Positions 28,611 through 36,524 of a stretch of DNA of 51,957 nt are shown here, piece by piece. Location of the stretch: positions 1 through 51,957 of the forward strand of contig LCKS01000003.1 in assembly GCA_001001555.1 (NCBI GenBank), read 5' to 3'. The notes under the pieces were generated by a model. That model did no database searches and was not told where the DNA came from. It saw nothing but the letters and a program-made list of their open reading frames with translations. This DNA comes from Candidatus Amesbacteria bacterium GW2011_GWC2_45_19. GTDB taxonomy: Bacteria; Patescibacteriota; Microgenomatia; CAZETR01; Amesbacteraceae. The position numbers and the translations under genes were made by a program. Numbering within the stretch: position 1 is the first letter of the stretch; every line of letters begins with the position of its first letter.

Positions 28611-28636
28611 AAAAACCTCCCCTTTTTGGGGAGGTG
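28611..28636 (-). terminator. Intrinsic terminator
   Basis: Minus strand ACCTCCCCAAAAAGGGGAGGTTTTTTG. Confidence 0.75.
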
Positions 28637-28659
28637 TACTTTGAAAATTTAAGTTAAGT

Positions 28660-28740
28660 TTAGGCTTGAGTACCTCCCACAACGCTAGCGCCCCAAGTAA
28701 AGAGGACGCAGAGCATAATGGGGAGATACAAGGAATTCAT
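28660..28740 (-). CDS. 26-aa hydrophobic peptide MNSLYLPIMLCVLFTWGASVVGGTQA
   Basis: Hand-read ORF starting 1 nt after the stop of 28742..29287 and ending just before the terminator. Confidence 0.45.
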   Translation of the reverse strand: MNSLYLPIMLCVLFTWGASVVGGTQA

Positions 28741-28741
28741 A

Positions 28742-29287
28742 CTATCCAGTAGATGTTACCATATAACGCTCGGATGACAAGAGGTATTTTGAACCGGAGG
28801 CGCCGACCTGGCCCCAGTAGTAACTGCGTTTGGAGGCGCGCTGACTGTGGGTAGCTAACCAATGGCGGGATTGTTCAACTTTGGCCCGGATAGTCTTGAT
28901 GAAAGTGCGCAGTTGTCCGAAGAAAGAGCGGTGATAGGCGCCGGGGTTGACTACGGCTTGCATGGTGGCCACTTGGACTTCGTGGGCCATCAGGCCGGTG
29001 GATTTGGCCAAGACTTGGATTTCTTGGAGAAGGGAGGCGATTTGTTGTTTGGTTTCGGTTTCTGAACGTAAATACAGCAGGCGCTCTTCTTGGAAGCGGT
29101 TGTTAAACCTAACCTCGGTTTTGTGCAGAGATTCTAAGGAGACGGGTTGATTGGGTTGGAGATCGCCGGTAATCTGAATTTTGGCCTCAGAAATCACTCC
29201 CTTGCCCAATTCCTGCAGGGCTTCAAGAAAACTGTCGGGCGCCCGGACAGGGCGGCGCGCGCTCTTAAGGTTTGAGTCGGCGGCCAT
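28742..29287 (-). CDS. Conserved-looking CPR hypothetical (DUF5660-like)
   Basis: C-terminus KRSYYWGQVGASGSKYLLSSERYMVTSTG. Confidence 0.55.
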   Translation of the reverse strand: MAADSNLKSARRPVRAPDSFLEALQELGKGVISEAKIQITGDLQPNQPVSLESLHKTEVRFNNRFQEERLLYLRSETETKQQIASLLQEIQVLAKSTGLMAHEVQVATMQAVVNPGAYHRSFFGQLRTFIKTIRAKVEQSRHWLATHSQRASKRSYYWGQVGASGSKYLLSSERYMVTSTG

Positions 29288-29816
29288 GTTGAGATTGTAT
29301 TATACCTTGTTTGACTTCAGTTGCAAGTTTGGCTCTCAAGCTTTCCGGAGTCAATTTTTTCGCAGCCAGGTACTTATCTACCGTTATGCCCAAGCCGGAC
29401 AGGTTTTCCGCCAGAGTTGCCAGGCGGTGATCAGTTTGCAATTCTACCAACAGATCGGGAATTTGATGAACGGTGGGAGCTTCGCAGGTGATGGCCGTAA
29501 ACACCCAATCTTCTCCCTCTTTGCCAGAAACGATCTTGATTTGGGGATGAAGAATGGGTTTGAGGGAATGTTCCTTGACGGCGGCGGCATAAACTTTGGG
29601 GAGTAAATGTCCCAGGGCCTGACTTAGAATCCGGGTTTTGTTCAGTTTGGCCTCCACTAATTCACGCGGGGCTTTGCCCTTTCTAAATCCCGGGAGTTCG
29701 GCTTCAGCGACGTAGGCCTGCTGGATTTGGGTCCAGGAAATAGTCAAAGTCAACTCTAAATTGCCGTTTAAGGGTCTATTTAGAGAGGATGGTGGTGGAA
29801 AGGATGCGGTTACCAA
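29265..29816 (-). CDS. Trigger-factor-like protein (ribosome-binding domain)
   Basis: AYVAEAELPGFRKGKAPRELVEAKL. Confidence 0.7.
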   Translation of the reverse strand: MVTASFPPPSSLNRPLNGNLELTLTISWTQIQQAYVAEAELPGFRKGKAPRELVEAKLNKTRILSQALGHLLPKVYAAAVKEHSLKPILHPQIKIVSGKEGEDWVFTAITCEAPTVHQIPDLLVELQTDHRLATLAENLSGLGITVDKYLAAKKLTPESLRAKLATEVKQGIIQSQHGRRLKP

Positions 29817-30372
29817 CAGAAAGCTTGTTTACCGTGTCCATTCCGGATACTACACGGCCAAAGTAAGTGTATTCACCGTTTAGAAACTGGCTGTCTTTTT
29901 TGACGATGAAAAATTGGGAGTCGTTGCTGACTTCTTTAGGAAAATCCTTGCGGGCGACCCCCACACTACCCACTACAAACGACTCACCCGATGTCTCCGT
30001 GGGCAGATTTGACTGGCCGCCGTTGCCGTTGCCGGCCGGATCACAACCCTGGACAACCCAGTCTTCTATCCGGTGCCAGGTAAGATTATCACAGTAACCG
30101 GAATTGAATTTGGCTAAAAAGTTGGTGACGGTTTTGGGAGCTACGTCGGGACGCAGTTCAATGGTAAAATCGCCCTTAGAAGTAGAAATTAAGATTTGGG
30201 GCTTGGTTTTGAGAGGTTGTTGCAGAGTGCCGGATTCGCCGGCGGTGGGAGTGGCTTGGGTGATTTTTCCGGTGCTCAAGGTTTTTCTGTAATTCCGGCT
30301 AATAACTAATCCTACAATAATGGCGGCAATGACGACAATGGCGGCAATCAGGCTATTGCGGTTCATGTACAC
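29776..30372 (-). CDS. Membrane-anchored cyclophilin-type peptidyl-prolyl isomerase
   Basis: DFTIELRPDVAPKTVTNFLAK...NLTWHRIEDWVVQGCDPAGNGNGG...SQFFIVKKDSQFLNGEYTYFGRVVSGMDTV. Confidence 0.9.
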   Translation of the reverse strand: MYMNRNSLIAAIVVIAAIIVGLVISRNYRKTLSTGKITQATPTAGESGTLQQPLKTKPQILISTSKGDFTIELRPDVAPKTVTNFLAKFNSGYCDNLTWHRIEDWVVQGCDPAGNGNGGQSNLPTETSGESFVVGSVGVARKDFPKEVSNDSQFFIVKKDSQFLNGEYTYFGRVVSGMDTVNKLSVGNRILSTTILSK

Positions 30373-30381
30373 CGGAGTATA

Positions 30382-30786
30382 TCACATTAGGGGTCTGAAT
30401 TTGTAGCCGTAGACGATTATGCGTCTGTCGTTTCTTTCTATCAAAGGTTTGTCTAATCGTCTTGTGACCATTTCTACCGGCATTCCGATTTGCGCCTTCC
30501 CGTTGTCGATGTCTGTTAGTTGAGCTGTAACCAGGGGACCCTCCTCCGATCTGATTAGGGCAGCGGTGTAAGGAGCGAGCCCTTCAAAATCTTCGGGGGC
30601 GTCGTAGACGGTAGTGTATGAATAAACATTGCCCTTGCCGGAAAACCGATATGGGGTTTTGGCTTGTTCGCCACAATTTGGACAGACGTCTCGGGGAGGG
30701 AATATTTTTTCTTCACATCGTCCACATTCCTCTCCGATGAGGCCGTAACGTGCATGCTGGAGGCGCCAATGGCGGGCTATTTCCAT
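30382..30786 (-). CDS. DUF35-like Zn-ribbon/OB-fold protein
   Basis: GEECGRCEEKIFPPRDVCPNCGEQ...GKGNVYSYTTVYDAPEDFEGLAPYTAALIRSEEG. Confidence 0.75.
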   Translation of the reverse strand: MEIARHWRLQHARYGLIGEECGRCEEKIFPPRDVCPNCGEQAKTPYRFSGKGNVYSYTTVYDAPEDFEGLAPYTAALIRSEEGPLVTAQLTDIDNGKAQIGMPVEMVTRRLDKPLIERNDRRIIVYGYKFRPLM

Positions 30787-30821
30787 AAAGAGTTAGACGC
30801 AAACGGCGCCAAAACTACTTG

Positions 30822-30850
30822 TTGACAAAGAACTTTTGATTGTGTATCAT
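30822..30850 (+). promoter_or_regulatory. Sigma70-type promoter TTGACA-N17-TATCAT
   Basis: TTGACA 30822-30827 and TATCAT 30845-30850, 17-nt spacer. Confidence 0.65.
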
Positions 30851-30856
30851 TCGCAT

Positions 30857-30931
30857 ACTCTCGCAAGAGAGTCGGGATGAGCCGCAAGGCGAGTCTTGTT
30901 GAAAAGCCCTGGTCGCAAGACTGGGGTTTTT
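30857..30931 (+). ncRNA. Candidate stand-alone structured small RNA with three GCAA-capped hairpins ending in a terminator
   Basis: ACTCTC-GCAA-GAGAGT; GCC-GCAA-GGC; AAAAGCCCTGGTC-GCAA-GACTGGGGTTTTT; promoter directly upstream. Confidence 0.6.
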
Positions 30932-30936
30932 CTTTT

Positions 30937-31188
30937 CTACTCCTCCGGAATATCTAAATTACGGTCAAAAGAGGGAGCGGTTAGCTGGGGATCGTCCAGG
31001 CGGAAAGAGCGGATTTCATCAACAATGAGTTGAAGCTGGGTGGGGGCGTTAGAAACCGAGGCTGGAGGCTGAAGGCTGGAAGTTGGAGAGGGACTGGCCG
31101 TGACGGTGACTGGACGGGGGCGGGGAAGACGGGAGACAAAGAAAACCAGCAAGGCGGCAAAGGCGATAACGGGAATGAGAATTTTCAT
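30937..31188 (-). CDS. Small membrane-anchored hypothetical
   Basis: N-terminal TM MKILIPVIAFAALLVFFV. Confidence 0.5.
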   Translation of the reverse strand: MKILIPVIAFAALLVFFVSRLPRPRPVTVTASPSPTSSLQPPASVSNAPTQLQLIVDEIRSFRLDDPQLTAPSFDRNLDIPEE

Positions 31189-31727
31189 GGCAATTGCAGA
31201 AGGAGATTGGCAGCCTCAAGTAATAATTGGTAGCGTTGTTTGAGATCTGTGGTGAGGACCCCAAGTTTTTGTTTGGCCAGATCCAGAGTCGATGATGGTG
31301 ATGCTTGGTCTATAAACGGTTGGAGGCGGGAGGCGAGCTGGTCCAGGCGGTAGGAAAGGATTTGTTGGCGGGCGGAGGCGGCTAACTGATTGGATTTGTA
31401 TAAATGGGATTCCCAGGCTTTGGATAACTGTTTGGCCTGGGAGAGAGAAGTGAGTTGGGAAAATTCAGCGGTTTGGGCGTCTAAGTAATTGATTTCGGTT
31501 TCCAGATTGGTATCGCCGGCCAGTTGGCCACGCAGATTTTGCAGGTATGTTTTCCACAAAAGATTACGGGCGGTTAAAACCTGGCGGGTAGCGGTGACGG
31601 CTGTGAGTCTGGTAGATTCGGTTTTGTACTGTTGAAACTGGTTTTTGGCCAGCAGATACTGCTGGTAGGCCGCCCGGTAATCCGAACCGAGAGCGAACAA
31701 AGAGGCGACCAGAATCACGGGCAGCAT
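31185..31727 (-). CDS. Hypothetical coiled-coil/helical secreted protein
   Basis: Signal-like N-terminus, overlaps the next ORF by 4 nt. Confidence 0.5.
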   Translation of the reverse strand: MLPVILVASLFALGSDYRAAYQQYLLAKNQFQQYKTESTRLTAVTATRQVLTARNLLWKTYLQNLRGQLAGDTNLETEINYLDAQTAEFSQLTSLSQAKQLSKAWESHLYKSNQLAASARQQILSYRLDQLASRLQPFIDQASPSSTLDLAKQKLGVLTTDLKQRYQLLLEAANLLLQLP

Positions 31728-31742
31728 AGATTCATTGTAGCA

Positions 31743-31766
31743 TGTGGGCCGGAGAGGATTTGAACC
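31743..31766 (-). other. Truncated tRNA 3' end (T-loop/acceptor) resembling tRNA-Leu(TAG)
   Basis: GGTTCAAATCCTCTCCGGCCCACA vs GGTTCGAGTCCTTTCCGGCCCACA of the tRNA at 33591-33672. Confidence 0.6.
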
Positions 31767-31807
31767 CTGCCTGCCGGCAGGCAGGTATTTTTTGCGCGCG
31801 CGATTTT
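31765..31807. repeat. 43-bp direct repeat copy 1 with palindrome cctgcctgccggcaggcagg
   Basis: Identical to 32294-32336. Confidence 0.92.
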
Positions 31808-31826
31808 ATGCTCGCTTCGCGAGCAC

Positions 31827-32078
31827 TTAAACCTCTCTTATCGTTGTTCCCTCGTTTAAGGTAACACAAACTCTCGGTGTTTTGCCATCGGCTTGCTTAG
31901 GAGCACCTGGTGCTTTACACCAAACTACAACCTGATCTGTATCCTGTCCGTTTGCTTCTACACGAAGACGATACGGCTGCAAACACCACTCACCAAAAAG
32001 AGCCTGCCCATTTGCTTTACAATGTTGATCACAATCAACTTGCGTTTTTGCAACTATTTGAAATTCTCTCTCAGCCAT
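31827..32078 (-). CDS. Small Cys-containing hypothetical
   Basis: ORF track 83 aa with several Cys. Confidence 0.4.
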   Translation of the reverse strand: MAEREFQIVAKTQVDCDQHCKANGQALFGEWCLQPYRLRVEANGQDTDQVVVWCKAPGAPKQADGKTPRVCVTLNEGTTIREV

Positions 32079-32293
32079 TTAGTTATACACCTCCTCTGGA
32101 CAGATAATTGGCCATATTATATCAAGAAGTTATTGCAATTTCCACAAAAATTTTCTAGACTAATATTGTACCTAACATTTTCGATCTCTTTTTTGATGGC
32201 CGCATTGGACAACTTGAGAGATCGAGTTGGGTACAACCAGTGCGGCCTTTAAAGTTTAAGAGGTATTGTTCTTTAAAAATTTTCGCGCTTTTT

Positions 32294-32336
32294 CCCTGCC
32301 TGCCGGCAGGCAGGTATTTTTTGCGCGCGCGATTTT
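32294..32336. repeat. 43-bp direct repeat copy 2
   Basis: Identical to 31765-31807. Confidence 0.92.
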
Positions 32337-32422
32337 GTGCTTTTCGCCACCACGAAAAGCAATTCTAATTTAATAAATTTTACGGAATTTGTCATTAAAC
32401 AAACGAAAATATTTATTTGTTT

Positions 32423-32710
32423 TCATAACTCTAACTTTCCAGAACATGAATCAGAACTAACAGATGCAAAGCCCCTCCCTCTATTGCCTTTTTGTAAAAC
32501 GAATTGGTTATGCAATGACCTAACGTCCTTATCAATATGATGTTGTCTACAAGCTTTAATAAGGGGAGATTCGACAACTGATAGATCATTGATTTCAATT
32601 GTGAGTTGTCCAGTTGTATGCCAATTACAACTACCAGTCCGACATTGTGCAGTTACGCCTCCAATATCTCTATATTCAAACTCAAATAATCCTGGTTCTT
32701 TTTCAGGCAT
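32423..32710 (-). CDS. Small hypothetical
   Basis: ORF track 95 aa. Confidence 0.4.
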   Translation of the reverse strand: MPEKEPGLFEFEYRDIGGVTAQCRTGSCNWHTTGQLTIEINDLSVVESPLIKACRQHHIDKDVRSLHNQFVLQKGNRGRGFASVSSDSCSGKLEL

Positions 32711-32794
32711 AAGTGAATAATATCAATAAGCCATAGTTATTACAAGTATTGACACGCACCGGAAAGTTAGTTAAAGTTATTAATAGTTAACACT

Positions 32795-32971
32795 ATGGAA
32801 GAATATTTAACAACGCAAGAAATTGCAAGTTTATTGAAAGTAAACGAAATTACAGTTAGGCGATGGATTTTGCGCGGTTGGTTGCCTGCAATAAGATTTG
32901 GGAAAGTTTTTCGAATTAAAAAAGAGAATTTGGAAAAATACGGTAAATTTAACAAAAAGAAAAGAAAGTAA
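32795..32971 (+). CDS. MerR/excisionase-type HTH protein (58 aa, below the track cutoff)
   Basis: Hand translation MEEYLTTQEIASLLKVNEITVRRWILRGWLPAIRFGKVFRIKKENLEKYGKFNKKKRK. Confidence 0.85.
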   Translation: MEEYLTTQEIASLLKVNEITVRRWILRGWLPAIRFGKVFRIKKENLEKYGKFNKKKRK

Positions 32972-33088
32972 TTTGTTCTTTAAAAATTTTCGCACTTTTT
33001 CTTTGGCTGCTTACGCAGCCAATTCGAGCCGACTTTTTCGGAGGCGCGGCTGCCGCCGCACTCCGCTGATGGAAATTATGTGGTGAAG

Positions 33089-33319
33089 CTACTTTCTAAA
33101 TAGATCTATCGATAATTGAGATTGGCGGACAATGCTGCGCAAAGTGCCCATTGCTAGACCTTTCGAATGAAACGGCACTGTGGTGTGAGATTTTGTTGTT
33201 GGATTAAAGTATTGTTTGTGGCTACTCTTGCTAACATTTACCATAAAGCCGTTATTCAAGAGTATTTTTTCTACCTCGCGAGGCTTAAGAGGTATTAACC
33301 TGGGCATACTAATAGGCAA
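33089..33319 (-). CDS. hicA: HicA-like toxin
   Basis: LKPREVEKILLNNGFMVNVSKSSHKQYFNPTTKSHTTVPFHSKG. Confidence 0.78.
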   Translation of the reverse strand: MPISMPRLIPLKPREVEKILLNNGFMVNVSKSSHKQYFNPTTKSHTTVPFHSKGLAMGTLRSIVRQSQLSIDLFRK

Positions 33320-33566
33320 ATTTTGGAGCTCTAGATACAGTCACTTCGGTTTGGCTGAGATAAAACTCCCCCGTGTCAGGCCGAGGCACTTCACTACTAG
33401 TTTTGATCAAACCTTCTATATGACAGGCAATTGCTTTGTGTACGTGTCTTTTAGCAAAATCAACTGTAGCGCCAAAGTCGGAAATACCTAACGTAGGCGC
33501 ATAGGCCACAAAATATCTTCCCTCTTTACGGATAATAACATTGTATTTAAGTACGTTTGTTTGCAT
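33309..33566 (-). CDS. hicB: HicB-like antitoxin
   Basis: YNVIIRKEGRYFVAYAPTLGISDFGATVDFAKRHVHKAIACHIEGL; overlaps hicA. Confidence 0.75.
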   Translation of the reverse strand: MQTNVLKYNVIIRKEGRYFVAYAPTLGISDFGATVDFAKRHVHKAIACHIEGLIKTSSEVPRPDTGEFYLSQTEVTVSRAPKFAY

Positions 33567-33590
33567 GCTCCTCTTTAAGTATACCATTTG

Positions 33591-33672
33591 TGGGCCGGAA
33601 AGGACTCGAACCTTCACCCCTTGCGGGACAGGTTCCTAAAACCTGCGTGTATACCAGTTTCACCACCGGCCC
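33591..33672 (-). tRNA. tRNA-Leu(TAG)
   Basis: GGGCCGGTGGTGAAACTGG...CAGGTTTTAGGAACCTG, long variable arm, CCGGCCC. Confidence 0.92.
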
Positions 33673-33706
33673 GTGGGTGTAATTATACAATTATCTATGT
33701 TCCATT

Positions 33707-33745
33707 AAAAAAGCCCCGGCTCCTGCCCGATGCCGAGGCTTTTTT
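33707..33745 (-). terminator. Intrinsic terminator (bidirectional form)
   Basis: AAAAAAGCCCCGGC...GCCGAGGCTTTTTT. Confidence 0.75.
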
Positions 33746-33819
33746 AAGAATCCTACCGTACGACTGTTAAGCCGAACCGTAGGACCTGTGGATAAGTCTA
33801 CTATAGGTCCCGACGAATG

Positions 33820-34548
33820 TCAAATTTTTAATGCCAATATAAAAATGCTGGGGCCGAAGTAGATACTAGATAAGAGAAATTGGGAGATGGATTCCAGGCC
33901 TAAAAGAATTGGTAAAGGAATTATTTTTTTGAGAAACGGCGAACGGAAGTTGGAGACGGAGAGAGTTTTTACTGGAGAGAAGCCACAGACTGATAAAGCT
34001 TTGAGAATAGATTGAGGGTGGTGGTTGACGAAGGGAATCGATCCCCGGCGGATGTTAGATGCGCGGCGGCGCTCAAGAGGCAGGGTAGAAATGGGATGAC
34101 CGGCGATGAAGCTGGCAATTCTGGATTTTATATTTAGGGAGTTGGCAAATTCGAGAAGCAATAGTCCATCGGGTTTGAGGAGGCGGTGGGCCTCTTGGAG
34201 AGCGGATTGAGGGTTGGGGAGATGATGCAGGACGCGGATGATGGAGACAAAATCGAAGCTGGAAGCTGGAAGTCCGGTTGAGTCAGAAGTTCCAACGACA
34301 ATTTTTACGTCCGCGAGGACGAACCGGCGTTGTTTTGAGGATGGTTCGACTAAAGTTAGCTGATCGCAAAATTGGAGCAGGGTCGAGGCCAGGCGGCCGT
34401 AGCCGCCGCCGATGTCTACTCCTGAAGGAAAATGGCGTTTTCCCAGCAAGCGGCGGATGGCCATAACTTCGGCTGCGTGTTCGTAAGCCCTTCCTTGCCA
34501 ATATTTGGGATACGAAAACTCGGGGTCGTTATAATAATTCGATTTCAT
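33820..34548 (-). CDS. Class I SAM-dependent methyltransferase
   Basis: PSGVDIGGGYGRLASTLLQF...FDFVSIIRVLHHLPNPQSALQEAHRLLKPDGLLLLEF. Confidence 0.85.
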   Translation of the reverse strand: MKSNYYNDPEFSYPKYWQGRAYEHAAEVMAIRRLLGKRHFPSGVDIGGGYGRLASTLLQFCDQLTLVEPSSKQRRFVLADVKIVVGTSDSTGLPASSFDFVSIIRVLHHLPNPQSALQEAHRLLKPDGLLLLEFANSLNIKSRIASFIAGHPISTLPLERRRASNIRRGSIPFVNHHPQSILKALSVCGFSPVKTLSVSNFRSPFLKKIIPLPILLGLESISQFLLSSIYFGPSIFILALKI

Positions 34549-35161
34549 TCAGAAATTGGTTGATGCCTTTGGCCCAGGAACCCCCTTTTTCCGGAGATGA
34601 GGGGGTGTATTTAACCATGATTTCTTCGGGGCTGGTCAAGCCTGCGTCGATGTAATTTTTTTTCAGGCCGCGGGCCACGGCGTCGATAGCCTCTTCGTAT
34701 GAACCGAACTTAGTAACTTTGTCTCCATAAATGCCATAGCCCCAACAATTATAGGAAGAAGGGATAATTTTTTTGCACAGGTTAGACTCTTGCTGGGCGA
34801 TGGCGACTAATAGGCGGTAGTCTAGAGAATACCGGTCGGCAATAGTGACTAGATAATTGGCCAGGGGGACTAATGGCGATTTGTAGCGGTTTAAATACTT
34901 GTGTAAGACAGCGGGGCGGGCGTCGGCAGCAAAAACGGCGGAGCTGATTGAGGGAAAGGCAGGTGTGGAGGCGGAGAGGATGCGGGGGGCAGGCGGGGGG
35001 GCGGCCGTGGGAGCGGGAGAAAAAGTAAAAAACAGCAGGATAGCCGCGGTCAGGGTGCTGGGAACACCGACAGCGAAAGAAACGAGCCACAAGACACGGT
35101 TCATTATTTTGATTTTGCAGGAAAGGGGTAGAAGAATCAAGTTTTTTGAAGTATAATCCAA
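34529..35161 (-). CDS. Membrane-anchored lysozyme-like/transglycosylase-type protein
   Basis: YRLLVAIAQQESNLCKKIIPSSYNCWGYGIYGDKVTKFGSYEEAIDAVARGLKKNYI. Confidence 0.65.
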   Translation of the reverse strand: MDYTSKNLILLPLSCKIKIMNRVLWLVSFAVGVPSTLTAAILLFFTFSPAPTAAPPPAPRILSASTPAFPSISSAVFAADARPAVLHKYLNRYKSPLVPLANYLVTIADRYSLDYRLLVAIAQQESNLCKKIIPSSYNCWGYGIYGDKVTKFGSYEEAIDAVARGLKKNYIDAGLTSPEEIMVKYTPSSPEKGGSWAKGINQFLNEIELL

Positions 35162-35183
35162 GAGAGAATCGAGGCAAAGACTT

Positions 35184-35669
35184 ATGAGTAGCCTATCTGA
35201 ACATGAACGGAACCGAGCTTTTAAAAGGGAATTTTACGCCCGGCAAGCGGCAGAAGAAGCTGCCCGAAAATTGAAAGCTGAACGGGCAAACGCAACTCAT
35301 GGTGAGGTTAGGGAACAAAACGAGGCCTTTGCTCATGCTATGGGCGTTACAAGAGAAGAGTTTCATAAAACATTAAGTACTCACGCAGCTTTAGGACTTG
35401 AGGCGCTTCATTTAATGGGACAAGATCCGAAGGTTACTACGGTTAAGGAAGCGATCCGAATTTTATATGAAGAAGCAGGTCACAAAGCGAACAAATTGGT
35501 TAGTGGATTACAAGCATTAGGTAGCGAGAGGAAACTAACAAAAACAAGAAGAAAAAAACGAAAGACTAAGGGTCGTATCATTGAGATGGCTAACCGGCGG
35601 AGGCAAGAAAAAGAAAGACAAAAAGCTGCTGACTCGGCATTTGAAGCACTTGTGCGAGAGCAAAAATAA
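35184..35669 (+). CDS. Charged helical hypothetical
   Basis: ORF track 161 aa. Confidence 0.5.
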   Translation: MSSLSEHERNRAFKREFYARQAAEEAARKLKAERANATHGEVREQNEAFAHAMGVTREEFHKTLSTHAALGLEALHLMGQDPKVTTVKEAIRILYEEAGHKANKLVSGLQALGSERKLTKTRRKKRKTKGRIIEMANRRRQEKERQKAADSAFEALVREQK

Positions 35670-35737
35670 AGATCTAATCGTTCTTCCTTAACAAACACTT
35701 GGTCGGCGGAGCTTTGGTTAAAGCAAAGCCTTCTTGT

Positions 35738-36326
35738 TTAGCGCTGGTGTTTGGGGCTGACGCTGGTAAATAGGTTTGGGTTATTGGTGGCAGCTTGGCC
35801 GCGGAGCCAAAGGTCCAGATCGTGCAGGACGAATCTGAATTTATGTAGGTGGTTGGGGAGGAGCGACGGCAAATTTCCCAAGGTCTGGCGGAATTGTTCG
35901 GCCGTGGCTCGGCCCCGGTTTTCGGTAAAGAGGAGAATTTCCGTGTTGTCGCTAGAAGCAGATATTTCGGTTAAAAAAGCAGAAGCGAATTTGGTGAAAG
36001 CGGTAAAATTGTCGGGTTTGGTGAGCCAGTTGCGAGGGTCAATGCCGGCGGGGACCCAATTTTCTCCCAGATAATTTAAGCCGATCATTGCTCTGACCCC
36101 CTGTTTTTTAAGTTCTGCAAGGACTTCTTTGACAGCGTTTATTTCTTTGGGGTCGAGCTGGCCGTTGGCGTCTGGCTGAAGATAATACCAGGGGAGGACG
36201 AGCCAGATGGTATTAAGCCCGGCGTCTTTGATATGGGGAATATCTTTGGGGAGGGTGGCTAATAGTTCCGATTCCGGCGAGTTTGAGAAAACCCCGCCTG
36301 GATATCTCTGGTGATTCTGTATCCAT
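35738..36326 (-). pseudogene. Tat-exported glycoside-hydrolase-like protein, frameshifted after the signal peptide
   Basis: ATG at 36324-36326 encodes MDTESPEISRRGFLKLAGIGTISHPP; the continuation ATLPKDIPHIKDAGLNTIWLVLPWYYLQPDANGQLDPKEINAVKEVLAELKKQGVRAMIGLNYLG is in another frame and joins ORF 35738..36088. Confidence 0.6.
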
Positions 36327-36331
36327 GTTGG

Positions 36332-36403
36332 TCGGAGACCAGGGAATTGAACCCTGCACCTCCCGGTCCCAAACCGGGCGTTCTACCGATGAACTAGTCT
36401 CCG
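36332..36403 (-). tRNA. tRNA-Pro(TGG)
   Basis: CGGAGACTAGTTCATCGGTAGAACGCCCGGTTTGGGACCGGG...GTCTCCG. Confidence 0.93.
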
Positions 36404-36492
36404 GTGCTGTATTCTAAAGATAGTTCGAACGCATTTCGCCGCCTGCGGTGGCGAGGAGCCAGCGTAGCAAATCGCGGCTCCGCCGCGCCGAT
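36403..36492. repeat. IR90 left copy
   Basis: Perfect reverse complement of 37263-37352. Confidence 0.97.
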
Positions 36493-36524
36493 GACAATTT
36501 CAAGTTTTTCTTTGGCGGCAAATT

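Noticed and set aside
31893-32252. 119-aa plus-strand ORF in the mini-island
   Set aside because: Antisense to 31827..32078 and low-complexity hydrophobic; no supporting signal
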